A stretch of 64,000 nucleotides of DNA, from NCBI GenBank assembly GCA_017307355.1, contig JAFKFG010000006.1:1-64000 (forward strand), given 5' to 3'. Shown here piece after piece: positions 54,767 through 64,000 of this stretch. Within the stretch, counting starts at the first letter, position 1, and every line of letters starts with the position of its first letter. Position numbers and translations under genes: made by a program. A model generated the notes under the pieces. That model did no database searches. It was not told the DNA's origin and saw nothing but the letters and a program-made list of their open reading frames with translations. This DNA is from Alphaproteobacteria bacterium. Lineage in GTDB: Bacteria; Pseudomonadota; Alphaproteobacteria; Micropepsales; Micropepsaceae.

Positions 54767-55280
54767 CAAGACCGGTCCGGAGATTCTGTTCACCAGCGAA
54801 GAGATCGCCGCCCGCGTGACGGGCCTGGCGCGGGAAATCGCGGGCGCGCCGCAGCGGCCCGATATCGCCATGCCCATCCTGGTGGGCGGTTTTGTCTTCG
54901 CCGCCGACCTGGTGCGCGCCCTGTCCAGGGAAGGTGTCGATCTGGCGGTCGAGATGCTGTGGCTGCGCTCCTATGGCGACAAGCGGGTGGCCAGCGCCAT
55001 TTCCATGATCGCCGGTCCTTCCGACCAGATCGCCGGGCGCCATGTGCTGGTGATCGACGGCGTGCTGGATGCGGGCCGCACGATCAAGAAGGCAGTGTCC
55101 CTGATCGAAGCGGCGGGCGCGGCCAGCGTGCGGGTGGTGGCGCTTCTGGACAAGCAACGCCCCGGCCGGGTGGCGACGGCAGATCATGTCGGCTTTCAGA
55201 TCGGCGATGATTTCGTGATCGGCTATGGCATGGACGATGCCGGGCGATATCGCGCCTTGCCGCACATAGCGCGCGTCTAA
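54759..55280 (+). CDS. hpt: Purine phosphoribosyltransferase (Hpt-like)
   Basis: A 173-residue type I phosphoribosyltransferase. The PRPP-binding motif is VLVIDGVLDAGRTI (about 92-105), preceded by LVGGFVFAADLVRAL and followed by VRVVALLDKQRPGRVATADHVGFQIGDDFVIGYGMD, the pattern of hypoxanthine phosphoribosyltransferases in purine salvage. The flexible-loop Ser-Tyr motif is LRSYGD. The exact base (hypoxanthine or guanine) is inferred. Confidence 0.9.
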   Translation: MTDKTGPEILFTSEEIAARVTGLAREIAGAPQRPDIAMPILVGGFVFAADLVRALSREGVDLAVEMLWLRSYGDKRVASAISMIAGPSDQIAGRHVLVIDGVLDAGRTIKKAVSLIEAAGAASVRVVALLDKQRPGRVATADHVGFQIGDDFVIGYGMDDAGRYRALPHIARV

Positions 55281-55283
55281 CGA

Positions 55284-57653
55284 TCAGAATTCCCGCAGCA
55301 GCCGGTCGATATAATCCAGTTCCTGGGGCGGGCGGCCGCGCTCGCCGGCCCGGCGGCGCAATTCCTGCAGAATGTCGCGCGCCCGCGCCAGGTCGTTGGC
55401 GTCCGGCAGCTTGACGCCATTGCCGAGACCGACCGGGCCGCGGCCCAAGGGATCTTCCTGGCCCTGCTGTCCGGCCAGGTCGCTGCCTTGCATCTGCTTG
55501 GCCAGTGCATCGGCGCCGGCGCGCATCTCGGCCAGCGCATTTTCCTGGGCGTTGCGGGCGTTGGAAAGATCGTGCCCGTTCAAGGAGCGCTGCGCCTGCT
55601 CCATCGCTTGGCCGGCCTTGCCCAAGCCTTCACCCAGCTTGCCCAGCTTCTGCATCGAGCGGCCCAGCTTCTGGCGCAGTTCGTCCTGCTGTTTGGCCAG
55701 GCCCTGGGCGCCGCCATCCTTGGGATCGCCCTTGCTTTGCTGCTGGCGCATGGTCTTGTCCATCAGGGCGCGCTGTTCGCCCATCAGGTCGCCATATTCC
55801 TGGATCGCCTGATTGAGCTCGGTGTTCTGCTGGCCGGCGCCCTTGCCGTTTCCGCTTTGCGCCATGCGCATATTTTCCAGCATGCTTTGCAGCGCCGCCA
55901 GCATCTGCGCCGCCTGTTCGCGATTGCCGCTGGCGGACAATTGCTGGATCGCCTGCATCAGCTTCTGCAGATCGTTAAAGCCCAGCACCTTGGCGTTGGG
56001 ATCGTCGGGTTGCTGCTTCTGCGCGCTCTTGCCTGCATTTTCCTGCATCGCCTGCAGATAGCGCTGCATGGCCTGATTGTAGCGTTGCAAAAGCTGGTCG
56101 ATCACTTGCTGGGGCGCGTGCGCCGCCATCGCCGCCGTGATCAGGGCCTGCAATTGGCGCAGATTGTTGGCCGCTTCCAGGATGCCTTTCTGCTCGATCG
56201 CCATCGCGGTCTGCCACAGAAGATCCTCGACATGGGTGATGTCTTCCGGCGTGTGGGCCGCGCGGATGCCCCAATAGGCGGCGCGGATGGCGGTATAGAC
56301 CCCGCGCTGGTCGGCATAGAATTTATCGGGCGCGATGGTCAGCGCGTTCAGCATGTCGGCGACGGTGCGCCGGGCCTTGGGCGTTTCGCTGATCGCCAGT
56401 GCCTGGCGCTGCTCGATCAAGGCGCGGGCGAGCGGATCGGTGAAGACGCGCTCGGGCAGGCGGAAGGTGATGGTCTTGCTCACGCCCTTCTGACCGGCGC
56501 CGTCGCGCGCTTCCAATTGCGCGTCCACCATCAGGCCCGCATAAGGATGGCCGGAAAGATCCGAATAGCTGGTCTGGGCCACCGACTTGGCGGGTGCCAG
56601 GGGAAGATCCAGCGCGATGGGCGCGCCCGGCTTGTTATGCGGGCGGATCACCACCTTGGCCGCTGTCACGGCGTAATCGTCGCTAGCCTTGAAGGCAAAT
56701 TTGACGGCGCCGCGCTCGCTCACCGACGGCGTGGCGGTGAATTCGATCCGGGGCACGGCGTCGGCGATCACATGCAGATTCCATTGGCCGATGCGATGGC
56801 CGCTGGCCTGCACGCGCACCCGTCCGTCCTGCATCAGCTTGGCGGTGGTGGCATATTCGCCCACTTCGCCGGTGAAGCGGGGCCGGGGCGCGCCGCCGAT
56901 GGTTACGCCGGGCGCATGATCGGCGCCATGAACGCGCAGATTGAGGATCGAGCCCGCCGGAACGGAAATCACGCGCTCTTCGCCCGCCGGCAGATAGATC
57001 GGCGCGATGCCGGTATAGGGCGGCGGATCCACCCAGGCGTCCAGGCCGATCCCGGCGGCGGCGCCGCTTTCAAAGGCGCCCGCCAGGCGGGCGCGCCACT
57101 CGCCCCGCGCCACGATCAGGCTGGCCACCAGAAGCACCAGCAGCGCCAGATGCAGGCGGCGCGGGTCGCGGGCGTCGAGATCCGGATCGGGCCAGCGAAC
57201 CTTCAGATTGTCCGGCAACGCGCGGGCGCGATGATGGGCCCATAATTCCAGCGCCAGGGGATCGCTTCCGCCCGCCATCAACTGGTCGTCGGCTTCGGAG
57301 ATGGGGCGATGCACCAGCTTGTTGTCGCGCTCCAGCCGCCGCGCGCAATCCTGCCAGCTGGGCCAATGGAAATCGCGGAAGCCATTTTCCAGCGCCAGAC
57401 CCGTCGCGGCGATGGCCGCCGCCAGGATCAGCGATTGCAGGATCCAGGGAATGACGGTGAACAATCCGAACAGCGCCGCAGCGAAATAAAGCCCGACCGC
57501 GCCGATGGCGGGCCACAAGGCCGGCACCACCCGTTCCACCAGAAGCACAAATCCCGCCATGCGGATGCGGCGGCCGAGCCGCGCATCCTGCCGGGCCCGG
57601 GCGTCAGCCGGCCAGCCAGTCGGGGATATGGTCTTGGGCGATGAGCTGCTCAT
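55284..57653 (-). CDS. TIGR02302 (DUF4175) membrane protein
   Basis: A 789-residue protein with two or three N-terminal membrane segments (VVPALWPAIGAVGLYFAAALFGL, LALLVLLVASLIVARG). It has a middle periplasmic part with beta structure (VSVSERGAVKFAFKASDDYAVTAAKVVI) and a C-terminal half rich in Gln, Met and Ala helices (AMQRYLQAMQENAGKSAQKQQ, LQSMLENMRMAQSGNGKGAG). It matches TIGR02302, of unknown function, which sits downstream of lysA in alphaproteobacteria. The start at 57653 overlaps the lysA end by 50 bases; an ATG at 57560 is an alternative. Confidence 0.88.
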   Translation of the reverse strand: MSSSSPKTISPTGWPADARARQDARLGRRIRMAGFVLLVERVVPALWPAIGAVGLYFAAALFGLFTVIPWILQSLILAAAIAATGLALENGFRDFHWPSWQDCARRLERDNKLVHRPISEADDQLMAGGSDPLALELWAHHRARALPDNLKVRWPDPDLDARDPRRLHLALLVLLVASLIVARGEWRARLAGAFESGAAAGIGLDAWVDPPPYTGIAPIYLPAGEERVISVPAGSILNLRVHGADHAPGVTIGGAPRPRFTGEVGEYATTAKLMQDGRVRVQASGHRIGQWNLHVIADAVPRIEFTATPSVSERGAVKFAFKASDDYAVTAAKVVIRPHNKPGAPIALDLPLAPAKSVAQTSYSDLSGHPYAGLMVDAQLEARDGAGQKGVSKTITFRLPERVFTDPLARALIEQRQALAISETPKARRTVADMLNALTIAPDKFYADQRGVYTAIRAAYWGIRAAHTPEDITHVEDLLWQTAMAIEQKGILEAANNLRQLQALITAAMAAHAPQQVIDQLLQRYNQAMQRYLQAMQENAGKSAQKQQPDDPNAKVLGFNDLQKLMQAIQQLSASGNREQAAQMLAALQSMLENMRMAQSGNGKGAGQQNTELNQAIQEYGDLMGEQRALMDKTMRQQQSKGDPKDGGAQGLAKQQDELRQKLGRSMQKLGKLGEGLGKAGQAMEQAQRSLNGHDLSNARNAQENALAEMRAGADALAKQMQGSDLAGQQGQEDPLGRGPVGLGNGVKLPDANDLARARDILQELRRRAGERGRPPQELDYIDRLLREF

Positions 57654-58872
57654 GGGTCAGTCTGGGTCTGACAATGGCCCATTCCGAGCCCCTGACCAAG
57701 ACCTCCGGCGCGGGAGGGCGGGCGTTATAGGAGGACGCCATCACCGCGCCATAGGCGCCAGCCGATTGAATCGCCACCAGATCCCCGGGTTTCAGTTCCG
57801 GCAGGGACCGTCCGGCGGCGAAAAGATCGGAGGTTTCGCAGACCGGACCCACCACGTCATATTTGATCCGCTCGGCACCCGCCTGAGGTTCCTTCAAGGG
57901 AACGATTTCGTGATGGGAATCGTAAAGCGCCGGGCGGATCAAATCGTTCATGCCCGCATCCACGATCAGGAAGGTCTTGGCGTCGCCGCGCTTCACATAG
58001 ATCACCCGCGTCACCAGCACACCCGCATTGGCGGCGATCAGGCGGCCCGGTTCGAAGATCAGGCGACAGTTCAAATCCTTTGTCACCCGCGTGACCATCG
58101 CGCCATAGGCGGCGGGATCGGGCGGCGGCTGATTGTCTTCGATATAGGGCACGCCCAACCCGCCACCCAGATCCAGGCGGGTGATGGTGTGGCCGTCGCC
58201 GCGCAAGGTGGCGACCAGTTCGCCCACCCGTCGGAACGCAGCTTCGAACGGCTCCAGATCGGTGATCTGGCTGCCGATATGAACATCGACGCCCACGATT
58301 TCGATGCCCTTCAACCGGGCCGCCTCGGCATAGGCTTCGCGCGCATGGACGAAGGGAATGCCGAATTTGGTTTCCGAGGTGCCGGTGGTGATCTTGGCGT
58401 GGGTCTTGGCATCGACATCGGGATTGATGCGCAAGGTGACGGCGGCCCGCTTGGACATGGCGAGGGCCAGCGCGTTCAAGGCTTCCAGCTCCGGCTCGCT
58501 TTCGACATTGAACTGGAAGATGCCTTCCTCCAGGGCCAGACGCATTTCCTCGGGCGTTTTGCCCACCCCGGAAAACACGATCTTGTTGGCGGCGATGCCC
58601 GCGGCCCGGGCCTTCTTCAGTTCGCCGCCCGAGACCACATCGGCGCCCGCGCCCAATTTGGCCAGGGTTTTGAGAACGCCCAGATTGCCGTTGGCCTTGA
58701 CGGAAAAGGCCACCAGCGAATCCTTGGGCAGGGCTTCGGCGAAGACCCGATAATGCCGCTCGAGGGTGGCGCTGGAATAGCAGTAAAAAGGCGTGCCGAC
58801 TTTTTCCGCGAGATGGTCGAGCGCGACCTCCTCCGCCGACAGCATGCCGTCCTTATAGGAAAAGAAATTCAT
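57604..58872 (-). CDS. lysA: Diaminopimelate decarboxylase
   Basis: A 422-residue fold-type III PLP enzyme making lysine from meso-diaminopimelate. The Schiff-base Lys59 is in FSVKANGN; GADVVSGGELKKA, LDLGGGLGVPY, and FEPGRLIAANAGVLVTRV follow, with the C-terminal Cys in GPVCETSDLFA (usual substrate-binding site). It follows the small lipoprotein gene by 6 bases in the argH operon. Confidence 0.96.
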   Translation of the reverse strand: MNFFSYKDGMLSAEEVALDHLAEKVGTPFYCYSSATLERHYRVFAEALPKDSLVAFSVKANGNLGVLKTLAKLGAGADVVSGGELKKARAAGIAANKIVFSGVGKTPEEMRLALEEGIFQFNVESEPELEALNALALAMSKRAAVTLRINPDVDAKTHAKITTGTSETKFGIPFVHAREAYAEAARLKGIEIVGVDVHIGSQITDLEPFEAAFRRVGELVATLRGDGHTITRLDLGGGLGVPYIEDNQPPPDPAAYGAMVTRVTKDLNCRLIFEPGRLIAANAGVLVTRVIYVKRGDAKTFLIVDAGMNDLIRPALYDSHHEIVPLKEPQAGAERIKYDVVGPVCETSDLFAAGRSLPELKPGDLVAIQSAGAYGAVMASSYNARPPAPEVLVRGSEWAIVRPRLTHEQLIAQDHIPDWLAG

Positions 58873-58878
58873 CGTCGG

Positions 58879-59022
58879 TCAACGGCCAATCGGATAGGGC
58901 GGGCGCGACGGATCGGGCTGGTTGCGCGGGGTGCTGGTGCCGTCCGGCTTGGTCAGCTCATTCTTCACGCCGCAGGACGCGGCCAGCAGTGAAACCATTG
59001 CGATCAGAATCAGCTTCTTCAT
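58879..59022 (-). CDS. lptM: Small lipoprotein, LptM-like
   Basis: A 47-residue lipoprotein with signal [17 protein letters not shown] and a short Pro-rich mature tail ([15 protein letters not shown]). The position between argH and lysA and the C-G-x-K start match the alphaproteobacterial LptM (YifL) type, which in E. coli helps assemble LptD. It is too short for a secure homology call. The ATG at 59022 overlaps the argH stop (59019). Confidence 0.8.
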   Translation of the reverse strand: MKKLILIAMVSLLAASCGVKNELTKPDGTSTPRNQPDPSRPPYPIGR

Positions 59023-60401
59023 TTCAGCTTTTCCCGCCAGAAGTGAATCTGTTCCTTGACACGGTCGGGCGCCGTGCCGCCCAGGCTCATGCGGGAGCGG
59101 ACGGACGCTTCCAAGGATAACACATCGAACACCGCCTGGGTGATGGCGGGATCGACCTTCTGCATCTCGGCCAACGGCAGTTTGTCGAGAGTGACGCCCA
59201 GTTCCTCGGCACGTTTCACGATGCTGCCGGAAATGTGATGGGCCTCGCGGAACGGTTTCTTCAAAACACGCACCACCCAATCCGCCAGGTCGGTGGCGGT
59301 GGTGAAGCCGGGCTCGGCGGCGGCGCGCATCCTGGCGGTGTCGGCGGTGAGGTCGGCCACCATCGCGGCCATGGCGGCGAGGGAAAGCTCGATCGTGTCG
59401 GCGGCGTCGAACACCCGCTCCTTGTCCTCCTGCATATCGGAGTTGAAGGTGAGCATCAGGCCCTTGACCATGGTGGCGACCGAAACGAAATCGCCCAGCA
59501 CCCGGCCGGTCTTGCCCCGGATCAGTTCGGCGGCGTCGGGATTGCGCTTCTGCGGCATGATCGACGAGCCGGTGGTGAAGGCGTCCGACAATTTCACGAA
59601 GCCGAAGGCGGGCATCGACCATTGCACCAATTCGCCCGCCAGGCGCGACAGGTTGACGGCGCAGATCGCGGTTGCCGCCAGATATTCCAGCGCGAAATCG
59701 CGGGCCGAGATGGCGTCCATGGAATTGCGCATCGGCCGGGCGAAGCCCAGGCCCATCGCGGTCACGTCGCGGTCGATGGGAAATGACGTGCCCGCCAGCG
59801 CGGCGGAGCCCAAGGGCGATTCATTCAGCCGCTTTCTGGCGTCTTCGAAGCGGCCCCGGTCGCGGGCGAACATTTCCACATAGGCCATCAGGTGATGACC
59901 GAAGGTGACCGGCTGGGCCGGCTGCATATGGGTATAGCCGGGCATGATGCTGGCGGCATGGCGTTCGGCCTGGGCCAGCAGAGCGCGGCTGAGTTCCAAC
60001 AGGCCGCGATCGGCCCGCTCGCAGGCGGCGCGCACCCAGAGGCGGAAATCCGTCACCACCTGGTCGTTGCGCGAACGGGCGGTGTGCAACCGTCCGGCGA
60101 CCGGGCCGATGATCTCCGTCAGCCGGGCCTCGATATTGAGATGAATGTCTTCCAGTTCGCGCTTGAAGACGAACCGGCCTTCGGCGATTTCGGTTTCGAT
60201 CTGGTCCAGGCCCTGCAAGATCGCCCCGGCATCTTCCTTGGGAATGATGCCTTCGGAGGCCAGCATGCGCACATGGGCCTTGGAACCGGCCAGGTCTTCG
60301 CCCGCCATCCGCTTGTCGAAATCTATGGAGGGGGTAATCTCCCTCATGATCGCGGCGGGACCGGTTTCGAACCGTCCGCCCCACATTTTGTTCGCTGTCA
60401 T
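59019..60401 (-). CDS. argH: Argininosuccinate lyase
   Basis: A 460-residue fumarase/aspartase-superfamily enzyme releasing arginine and fumarate. The signature [15 protein letters not shown] is intact, as are [28 protein letters not shown] and [16 protein letters not shown]. It is the first gene of argH-lptM-lysA-TIGR02302. The ATG at 60401 is 18 bases from the divergent tlpA ATG, so their promoters overlap each other's coding starts. Confidence 0.97.
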   Translation of the reverse strand: MTANKMWGGRFETGPAAIMREITPSIDFDKRMAGEDLAGSKAHVRMLASEGIIPKEDAGAILQGLDQIETEIAEGRFVFKRELEDIHLNIEARLTEIIGPVAGRLHTARSRNDQVVTDFRLWVRAACERADRGLLELSRALLAQAERHAASIMPGYTHMQPAQPVTFGHHLMAYVEMFARDRGRFEDARKRLNESPLGSAALAGTSFPIDRDVTAMGLGFARPMRNSMDAISARDFALEYLAATAICAVNLSRLAGELVQWSMPAFGFVKLSDAFTTGSSIMPQKRNPDAAELIRGKTGRVLGDFVSVATMVKGLMLTFNSDMQEDKERVFDAADTIELSLAAMAAMVADLTADTARMRAAAEPGFTTATDLADWVVRVLKKPFREAHHISGSIVKRAEELGVTLDKLPLAEMQKVDPAITQAVFDVLSLEASVRSRMSLGGTAPDRVKEQIHFWREKLK

Positions 60402-60419
60402 CGCTACGCCCGAGGCTTC

Positions 60420-60959
60420 ATGAAGAACCGCGCCCTGCCTGGTAAAGCCGCCGTCCTTTTGGTCCTGGGCGTTCTATATGGGATCGCGCCTTCGCACGCA
60501 AAGCCCGCCATGCCGGCCCCGTTGGCGGCCGAAACCAAGGCCGGGCCGGTGCCCAAGGCTGTTTTTGTGGACGCCAAAGGCGCCAAGCACAGTATCGGCG
60601 ATTTCAAGGGCAAGTATGTGCTGGTCAATCTCTGGGCCACCTGGTGCGCGCCCTGCGTGCGGGAATTGCCCTCGCTCGCGAAGCTGCAAGCGGCGGTGCC
60701 GGGCCTGAAAGTGCTGGCGGTGGATGTCGAAAAGAAGAAACCCGAAGACGCGGCGGCTTTCCTCAAGAGCCACCAGGCCGACACGTTGGGCGTTTACGTC
60801 GACACCGAATTGGCGCTGCTGCACACCTTTGGCGCCTATGGTCTGCCGACCACGGTGCTGGTCGATCCCAAGGGCAACGCGATTGCCAAGGCGCAGGGGC
60901 CGGCGGAATGGAACGCGCCGGAGTTCGTGGCGTATTTCAAAAGCCTGGCCGCCAGCTAA
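60420..60959 (+). CDS. tlpA: TlpA-like thiol:disulfide oxidoreductase
   Basis: A 179-residue periplasmic or membrane-anchored thioredoxin-like protein. The N-terminal hydrophobic segment ([18 protein letters not shown]) precedes a thioredoxin fold with the active site [14 protein letters not shown] (WCxPC). [20 protein letters not shown] follows, with the cis-Pro in LPT. Such proteins reduce disulfides for cytochrome c maturation or oxidase copper delivery. It is divergent from argH. Confidence 0.9.
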   Translation: MKNRALPGKAAVLLVLGVLYGIAPSHAKPAMPAPLAAETKAGPVPKAVFVDAKGAKHSIGDFKGKYVLVNLWATWCAPCVRELPSLAKLQAAVPGLKVLAVDVEKKKPEDAAAFLKSHQADTLGVYVDTELALLHTFGAYGLPTTVLVDPKGNAIAKAQGPAEWNAPEFVAYFKSLAAS

Positions 60960-60961
60960 CG

Positions 60962-61076
60962 GGGCGCGGGTCTTTTGCCCCATGAGTTCGTCGCGCGTGC
61001 TCACGTGCTCACGTGCTCACGTGCTATCGCACGCTCCGCGCGACGCTCCTGCTCATGTGACAAAATCCCTCGCGCC
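60962..61076. repeat. Extragenic repeat, family A copy 2, with 8-bp tandem repeats
   Basis: The blocks GGGCGCGGGTCTTTTG, GTCGCGCGT, CTCACG, CGCTCCGCGCGACGCTCCT and CAAAATCCCTCGCGCC repeat those at 39462-39560 in the same order. Inside it, GTGCTCAC occurs three times in tandem with a partial fourth (60997-61025). It begins just past the tlpA stop. Confidence 0.7.
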
Positions 61077-61089
61077 GAGCGCGTGAGAT

Positions 61090-61965
61090 TTAGCGAGTCG
61101 GAACGGGGTGCTCGCCGCGGTAGTCGTAGAAACCACGGCCGGTCTTTTTGCCCAGCCAGCCGGCTTCGACATATTTCACCAGAAGCGGGCAGGGCCGGTA
61201 TTTGGAATCCGCCAGGCCTTCATACAACACCTGCATCACCGCCAGGCAGGTATCCAGGCCGATGAAATCGGCCAGCTGCAGCGGGCCCATGGGATGATTG
61301 GCGCCCAGCCGCATCGCGGTGTCGATGGCGTCGACATTGCCCACGCCCTCATACAGCGTATAGACCGCCTCGTTGATCATCGGCAGCAGGATGCGGTTGA
61401 CGATGAAGGCGGGGAAGTCTTCCGCATAGGCGGCGGTCTTGCCCACATGCTTGACGATGTCGAGCGCGGCCTGGAAGGTCGCGTCGTCGGTGGCGATGCC
61501 CCGGATCACTTCCACCAGTTGCATCACCGGCACCGGATTCATGAAATGAATGCCGATGAAACGCTCCGGCCGGTCGGTGGATGCCGCCAGCCGGGTCACG
61601 GAAATGGACGAGGTGTTGGTGGCCAGCATCGCGGTGGGCGAAAGCCGGGGGCAAAGTTCCTGGAACAGCTTCTTCTTGGTGGCTTCGTCTTCGGTGGCCG
61701 CTTCCATCACCAGTTCGCGATCCTTCAGATCGTCCATCGACTGGGTGGTGCGGATGCGGGCCAGCGCGGGCTTGATCGCATCCTCGGTGATCACGCCCTT
61801 GGCGGCCTGGCGCTGCATGTTCTTTTCGATGCGCTCCAGCGCCTTGCCCAGCGCGTCCTTGTTGAGGTCGTCCAGGACCACATCGTAACCGGCCAGCGCC
61901 AGAACATGCGCGATGCCGGTGCCCATCTGGCCGGCGCCGATAACGCCGATGCGTTGAATACTCAT
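61090..61965 (-). CDS. hbd: 3-hydroxybutyryl-CoA dehydrogenase
   Basis: A 291-residue NAD(P)-dependent 3-hydroxyacyl-CoA dehydrogenase. The Rossmann start is RIGVIGAGQMGTGIAHVLALAGYDVV, the family signature GIHFMNPVPVMQLVEVIRG contains the catalytic His, and FPAFIVNRILLPMINEA and GANHPMGPLQLADFIGLDTCL follow. It belongs to acyl-CoA oxidation or to polyhydroxybutyrate turnover. It sits 17 bases after etfA on the same strand, so etfB-etfA-hbd looks like one operon carrying acyl-CoA electrons to ETF. Confidence 0.94.
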   Translation of the reverse strand: MSIQRIGVIGAGQMGTGIAHVLALAGYDVVLDDLNKDALGKALERIEKNMQRQAAKGVITEDAIKPALARIRTTQSMDDLKDRELVMEAATEDEATKKKLFQELCPRLSPTAMLATNTSSISVTRLAASTDRPERFIGIHFMNPVPVMQLVEVIRGIATDDATFQAALDIVKHVGKTAAYAEDFPAFIVNRILLPMINEAVYTLYEGVGNVDAIDTAMRLGANHPMGPLQLADFIGLDTCLAVMQVLYEGLADSKYRPCPLLVKYVEAGWLGKKTGRGFYDYRGEHPVPTR

Positions 61966-61982
61966 CGATACACCCTTCGTGT

Positions 61983-62924
61983 TTAGCGGCCGCGCTTGGC
62001 CAATTCTTGATCCATCTCGGGAAGCGCTTGGAAAAGGTCGGCGACCAGGCCGAAATCCGCCACCTGGAAGATCGGCGCTTCTTCGTCCTTGTTGATGGCG
62101 GCGATGATCTTGGAATCCTTCATTCCGGCCAGATGCTGAATAGCGCCGGAAATGCCTACAGCGAGGTAAAGATCGGGCGCCACCACCTTGCCGGTCTGGC
62201 CCACTTGATAGTCGTTGGGCACATAGCCCGCATCCACCGCTGCCCGGCTGGCGCCGACCGCGGCATGCAGGCGGTCCGCGACTTTCTCGATCAGCTTGAA
62301 ATTCTCCGCCGAACCCAGGCCGCGCCCGCCCGACACCACAATCTTGGCGGAGGTGAGTTCCGGCCGCTCGGACTTGGACAAGGCTTCGCCCGCGAATTTC
62401 GCGGTGCCCGGATCGCTTCCGGCGGCGATTTTCTCGATGGCCGCGCTGCCGCCATCGCCCGCGGCCTTGAAGGCGGTGACGCGCACGGTGATGACTTTCT
62501 TTCCCGCCGGCGCCTGCACGGTCTGGATGGCGTTGCCGGCATAGATCGGCCGCTCGAAGGTGTCGGGGCTCACCACTTTCAGGATTTCGGAAATTTGCGG
62601 CACGTCCAGCTTGGCGGCAACGCGCGGCAGGATGTTCTTGCCGTTGGTGGTGGCGGGCGCCAGGATCGCATCATATTTGTCGGCGATGGAGAGGATCAGC
62701 GTCTCCATCGTTTCGGCCACCAGATGCGCATAAAGCGCGTCATCGGCGACCAGGACTTTCTCGACACCCGCGATCTTGGCGGCGGCTTCCGCCACGGCGG
62801 CGCAATTTTCGCCTGCCACCAGAACATGCACGGGCGCGGACACCGAAGCGGCCGCCGTCACGGTCTTGGCGGTGGCGTCGCTCAATGTCTTGTTGTCGTG
62901 TTCGGCAAGAACCAGCGATGTCAT
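61983..62924 (-). CDS. etfA: Electron transfer flavoprotein alpha subunit
   Basis: A 313-residue FAD-binding subunit. The C-terminal FAD domain shows [51 protein letters not shown], and the signature [16 protein letters not shown], then [20 protein letters not shown]. It passes electrons from acyl-CoA dehydrogenases to ETF-ubiquinone oxidoreductase. Its start codon shares one base with the etfB stop (TGATG). Confidence 0.96.
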   Translation of the reverse strand: MTSLVLAEHDNKTLSDATAKTVTAAASVSAPVHVLVAGENCAAVAEAAAKIAGVEKVLVADDALYAHLVAETMETLILSIADKYDAILAPATTNGKNILPRVAAKLDVPQISEILKVVSPDTFERPIYAGNAIQTVQAPAGKKVITVRVTAFKAAGDGGSAAIEKIAAGSDPGTAKFAGEALSKSERPELTSAKIVVSGGRGLGSAENFKLIEKVADRLHAAVGASRAAVDAGYVPNDYQVGQTGKVVAPDLYLAVGISGAIQHLAGMKDSKIIAAINKDEEAPIFQVADFGLVADLFQALPEMDQELAKRGR

Positions 62925-63670
62925 CAGATCGCACCCGCTTCGCTGAGCTTGTCCAGAAGTTCGGCAACGGTTTTGACTTTGACGCCGCCGCCGCGCTTGG
63001 CGGGTTCGGCCACTTTCAAGACTTTCAGGCGCGGAGCGACATCGACACCGTAATCGGCGGGCGATTTTTCCTCGATCGGCTTCTTCTTGGCCTTCATGAT
63101 ATTGGGCAGCGAGGCATAGCGCGGTTCGTTGAGGCGCAGGTCCGTGGTCATCACCGCCGGCAGCTTGACCTCCACGGTCTGAAGCCCGCCATCGATTTCC
63201 CGTTCGATCTTCGCGGCGTTCTGATCCAGGTCCAGCTTGTGCGCGAAGGTGCCCTGGCCCCAGCCCAGAAGCGCGGCCAGCATCTGGCCGGTCTGGTTGC
63301 TGTCGTCGTCGATCGCCTGCTTGCCGGTGATCACCAGGCCGGGCTGTTCGGCGTCCACGATGGCCTTGAGGATCTTGGCCACCGCCAAAGGCTCCACATC
63401 GCCGTCGGTCTTCACCAGGATGCCGCGGTCGGCACCCATCGCGAGGGCGGTGCGGATGGTTTCGCTCGCCTGCTGCGGGCCGATGGAGATCGCCACGATC
63501 TCGGTGGCCTTGCCTTTTTCCTTCAGGCGCACTGCTTCTTCGACGGCAATCTCGTCGAAGGGATTCATGGACATTTTGACATTGGCGAGATCGACGCCGG
63601 TCTGGTCCGCTTTGACGCGAACTTTCACGTTGTAGTCGATGACCCGTTTCACGGGCACGAGCACTTTCAT
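62924..63670 (-). CDS. etfB: Electron transfer flavoprotein beta subunit
   Basis: A 248-residue AMP-binding subunit of ETF. Family features are [63 protein letters not shown] and the signature [25 protein letters not shown]. It is first in etfB-etfA-hbd. Confidence 0.96.
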   Translation of the reverse strand: MKVLVPVKRVIDYNVKVRVKADQTGVDLANVKMSMNPFDEIAVEEAVRLKEKGKATEIVAISIGPQQASETIRTALAMGADRGILVKTDGDVEPLAVAKILKAIVDAEQPGLVITGKQAIDDDSNQTGQMLAALLGWGQGTFAHKLDLDQNAAKIEREIDGGLQTVEVKLPAVMTTDLRLNEPRYASLPNIMKAKKKPIEEKSPADYGVDVAPRLKVLKVAEPAKRGGGVKVKTVAELLDKLSEAGAI

Positions 63671-63875
63671 GGCGTTATCGGATCCCTATTCGGGCGGTTG
63701 GGAACGTCCTGACCAGAGGTTCGCCGTTCCTCGCTCTTGTGCGACGCAAAAACTAGGCGTGGGGATCGGCATATGTCAATGAACCCGGCACGTTCGAAGC
63801 GTGCCGGGTTCAGGAACTCTTATCTGCTATGCTGCATTGCAATAACGCCTTGATGCGTCATCGCGCCACACCATG
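63671..63875. other. Intergenic region between cytochrome c and etfB
   Basis: About 205 bases holding the etfB promoter and leader and, at 63781-63811, the palindrome described separately. No open frame of note, tRNA or riboswitch was seen. Confidence 0.5.
63781..63811 (-). terminator. Hairpin downstream of the cytochrome c gene
   Basis: A perfect 12-bp stem GAACCCGGCACG / CGTGCCGGGTTC with a 7-base loop lies 65 bases past the minus-strand cytochrome stop. No long T-run follows on the minus strand (TTCATTGAC), so it may be a weak or Rho-assisted terminator. Confidence 0.55.
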
Positions 63876-64000
63876 TTATTTCAGCGTTTCCAGATATTCG
63901 ACGACATCATGGACCTGGGACTTCTGAGCGATGCCGCCGAAGGCCATCTTATTGCCCGGTATCATTTTGGCGGGACCGGAAACCCACTTCTCGAGATTTT
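63876..64000 (-). CDS. Class I cytochrome c, C-terminal fragment (5' end outside window)
   Basis: The last 40 or so residues of a cytochrome c: NLEKWVSGPAKMIPGNKMAF, GGIAQKSQVHDVVEYLETLK, then TAA (63876-63878). The Met of PGNKMAF is the sixth haem ligand, and the final helix is typical of small cytochrome c (cyt c2/c550-like). The CxxCH haem site is beyond the window. Confidence 0.85.
   Translation of the reverse strand, partial: NLEKWVSGPAKMIPGNKMAFGGIAQKSQVHDVVEYLETLK

Noticed and set aside
60997..61025. Short tandem repeats as a CRISPR array
   Set aside because: The 8-bp GTGCTCAC units have no spacers and lie inside an extragenic repeat; no cas genes are present.

Overview
The window is a GC-rich (by eye above 60 %), gene-dense bacterial chromosome segment with about 66 protein genes, many overlapping by 1-4 bases. 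The gene content points to an alphaproteobacterium: an Irr-type Fur regulator with ICE-like operators, a CC0125/CC1285-type lipoprotein, TIGR02302, DUF2125, metX-metW, opgG/opgH, B12-dependent NrdJ, and the extragenic palindrome common in this class. A Rhizomicrobium/Micropepsis-like or Caulobacter-like lineage is only a guess. I see no rRNA, tRNA, transposase, phage gene or CRISPR array. It reads as core chromosome with a few decayed genes and several families of small extragenic repeats.

Layout. 1-2.3 kb: 3' part of a PQQ dehydrogenase and an aldo/keto reductase. 2.3-6.3 kb: divergent osmoregulated periplasmic glucan genes opgH (its N-terminal extension lies in a separate overlapping frame) and opgG. 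6.3-9.2 kb: lipoprotein, ZIP metal transporter, a wrecked zinc-metallopeptidase gene and a His-rich secreted protein behind a 17-bp palindrome. 9.2-12.5 kb: psd-pssA phospholipid operon, whose 5' end is tandemly duplicated, a small unknown protein, and an RlmI-type rRNA methyltransferase. 12.5-19.7 kb: tandem kup potassium transporters, a CHAP lipoprotein, a GT2 glycosyltransferase, a CC0125-type lipoprotein and tusA. 20-22.4 kb: acyl-CoA synthetase with a shifted C-terminus, and a PAS-fold protein.

22.5-29.5 kb: an iron and lipid block. It has a rubrerythrin / Fe-S oxidoreductase / DUF3501 set, irr, then fabA-fabB-fabI. Irr-box-like palindromes sit before the rubrerythrin gene and between irr and fabA. 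29.5-32.2 kb: ECF sigma and anti-sigma genes, a Tat-exported metallophosphoesterase and a cupredoxin. The same bipartite promoter (GGGAATAAA, 12 bases, CCGGTA) precedes both the sigma gene and the phosphoesterase-cupredoxin pair, so the set looks like a self-contained autoregulated envelope or metal response.

32.2-41.8 kb: carA, then yqeY, a GAF protein, dnaG and rpoD (a macromolecular-synthesis cluster), a DUF6481 coiled coil, MAPEG, a 2OG-oxygenase-like protein and gloB. 41.9-47.5 kb: methyltransferase, metX-metW (methionine), hisC-tyrC (aromatic amino acids), DUF2125. 47.5-54 kb: nrdJ, two YkgJ paralogues, plsC, a YdcF-like protein and ftsEX. 54-61 kb: zinc-ribbon protein, phosphoribosyltransferase, and the argH-lipoprotein-lysA-TIGR02302 operon with a divergent TlpA-like thioredoxin. 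61-64 kb: 3-hydroxyacyl-CoA dehydrogenase with etfB-etfA, and the 3' end of a cytochrome c gene.
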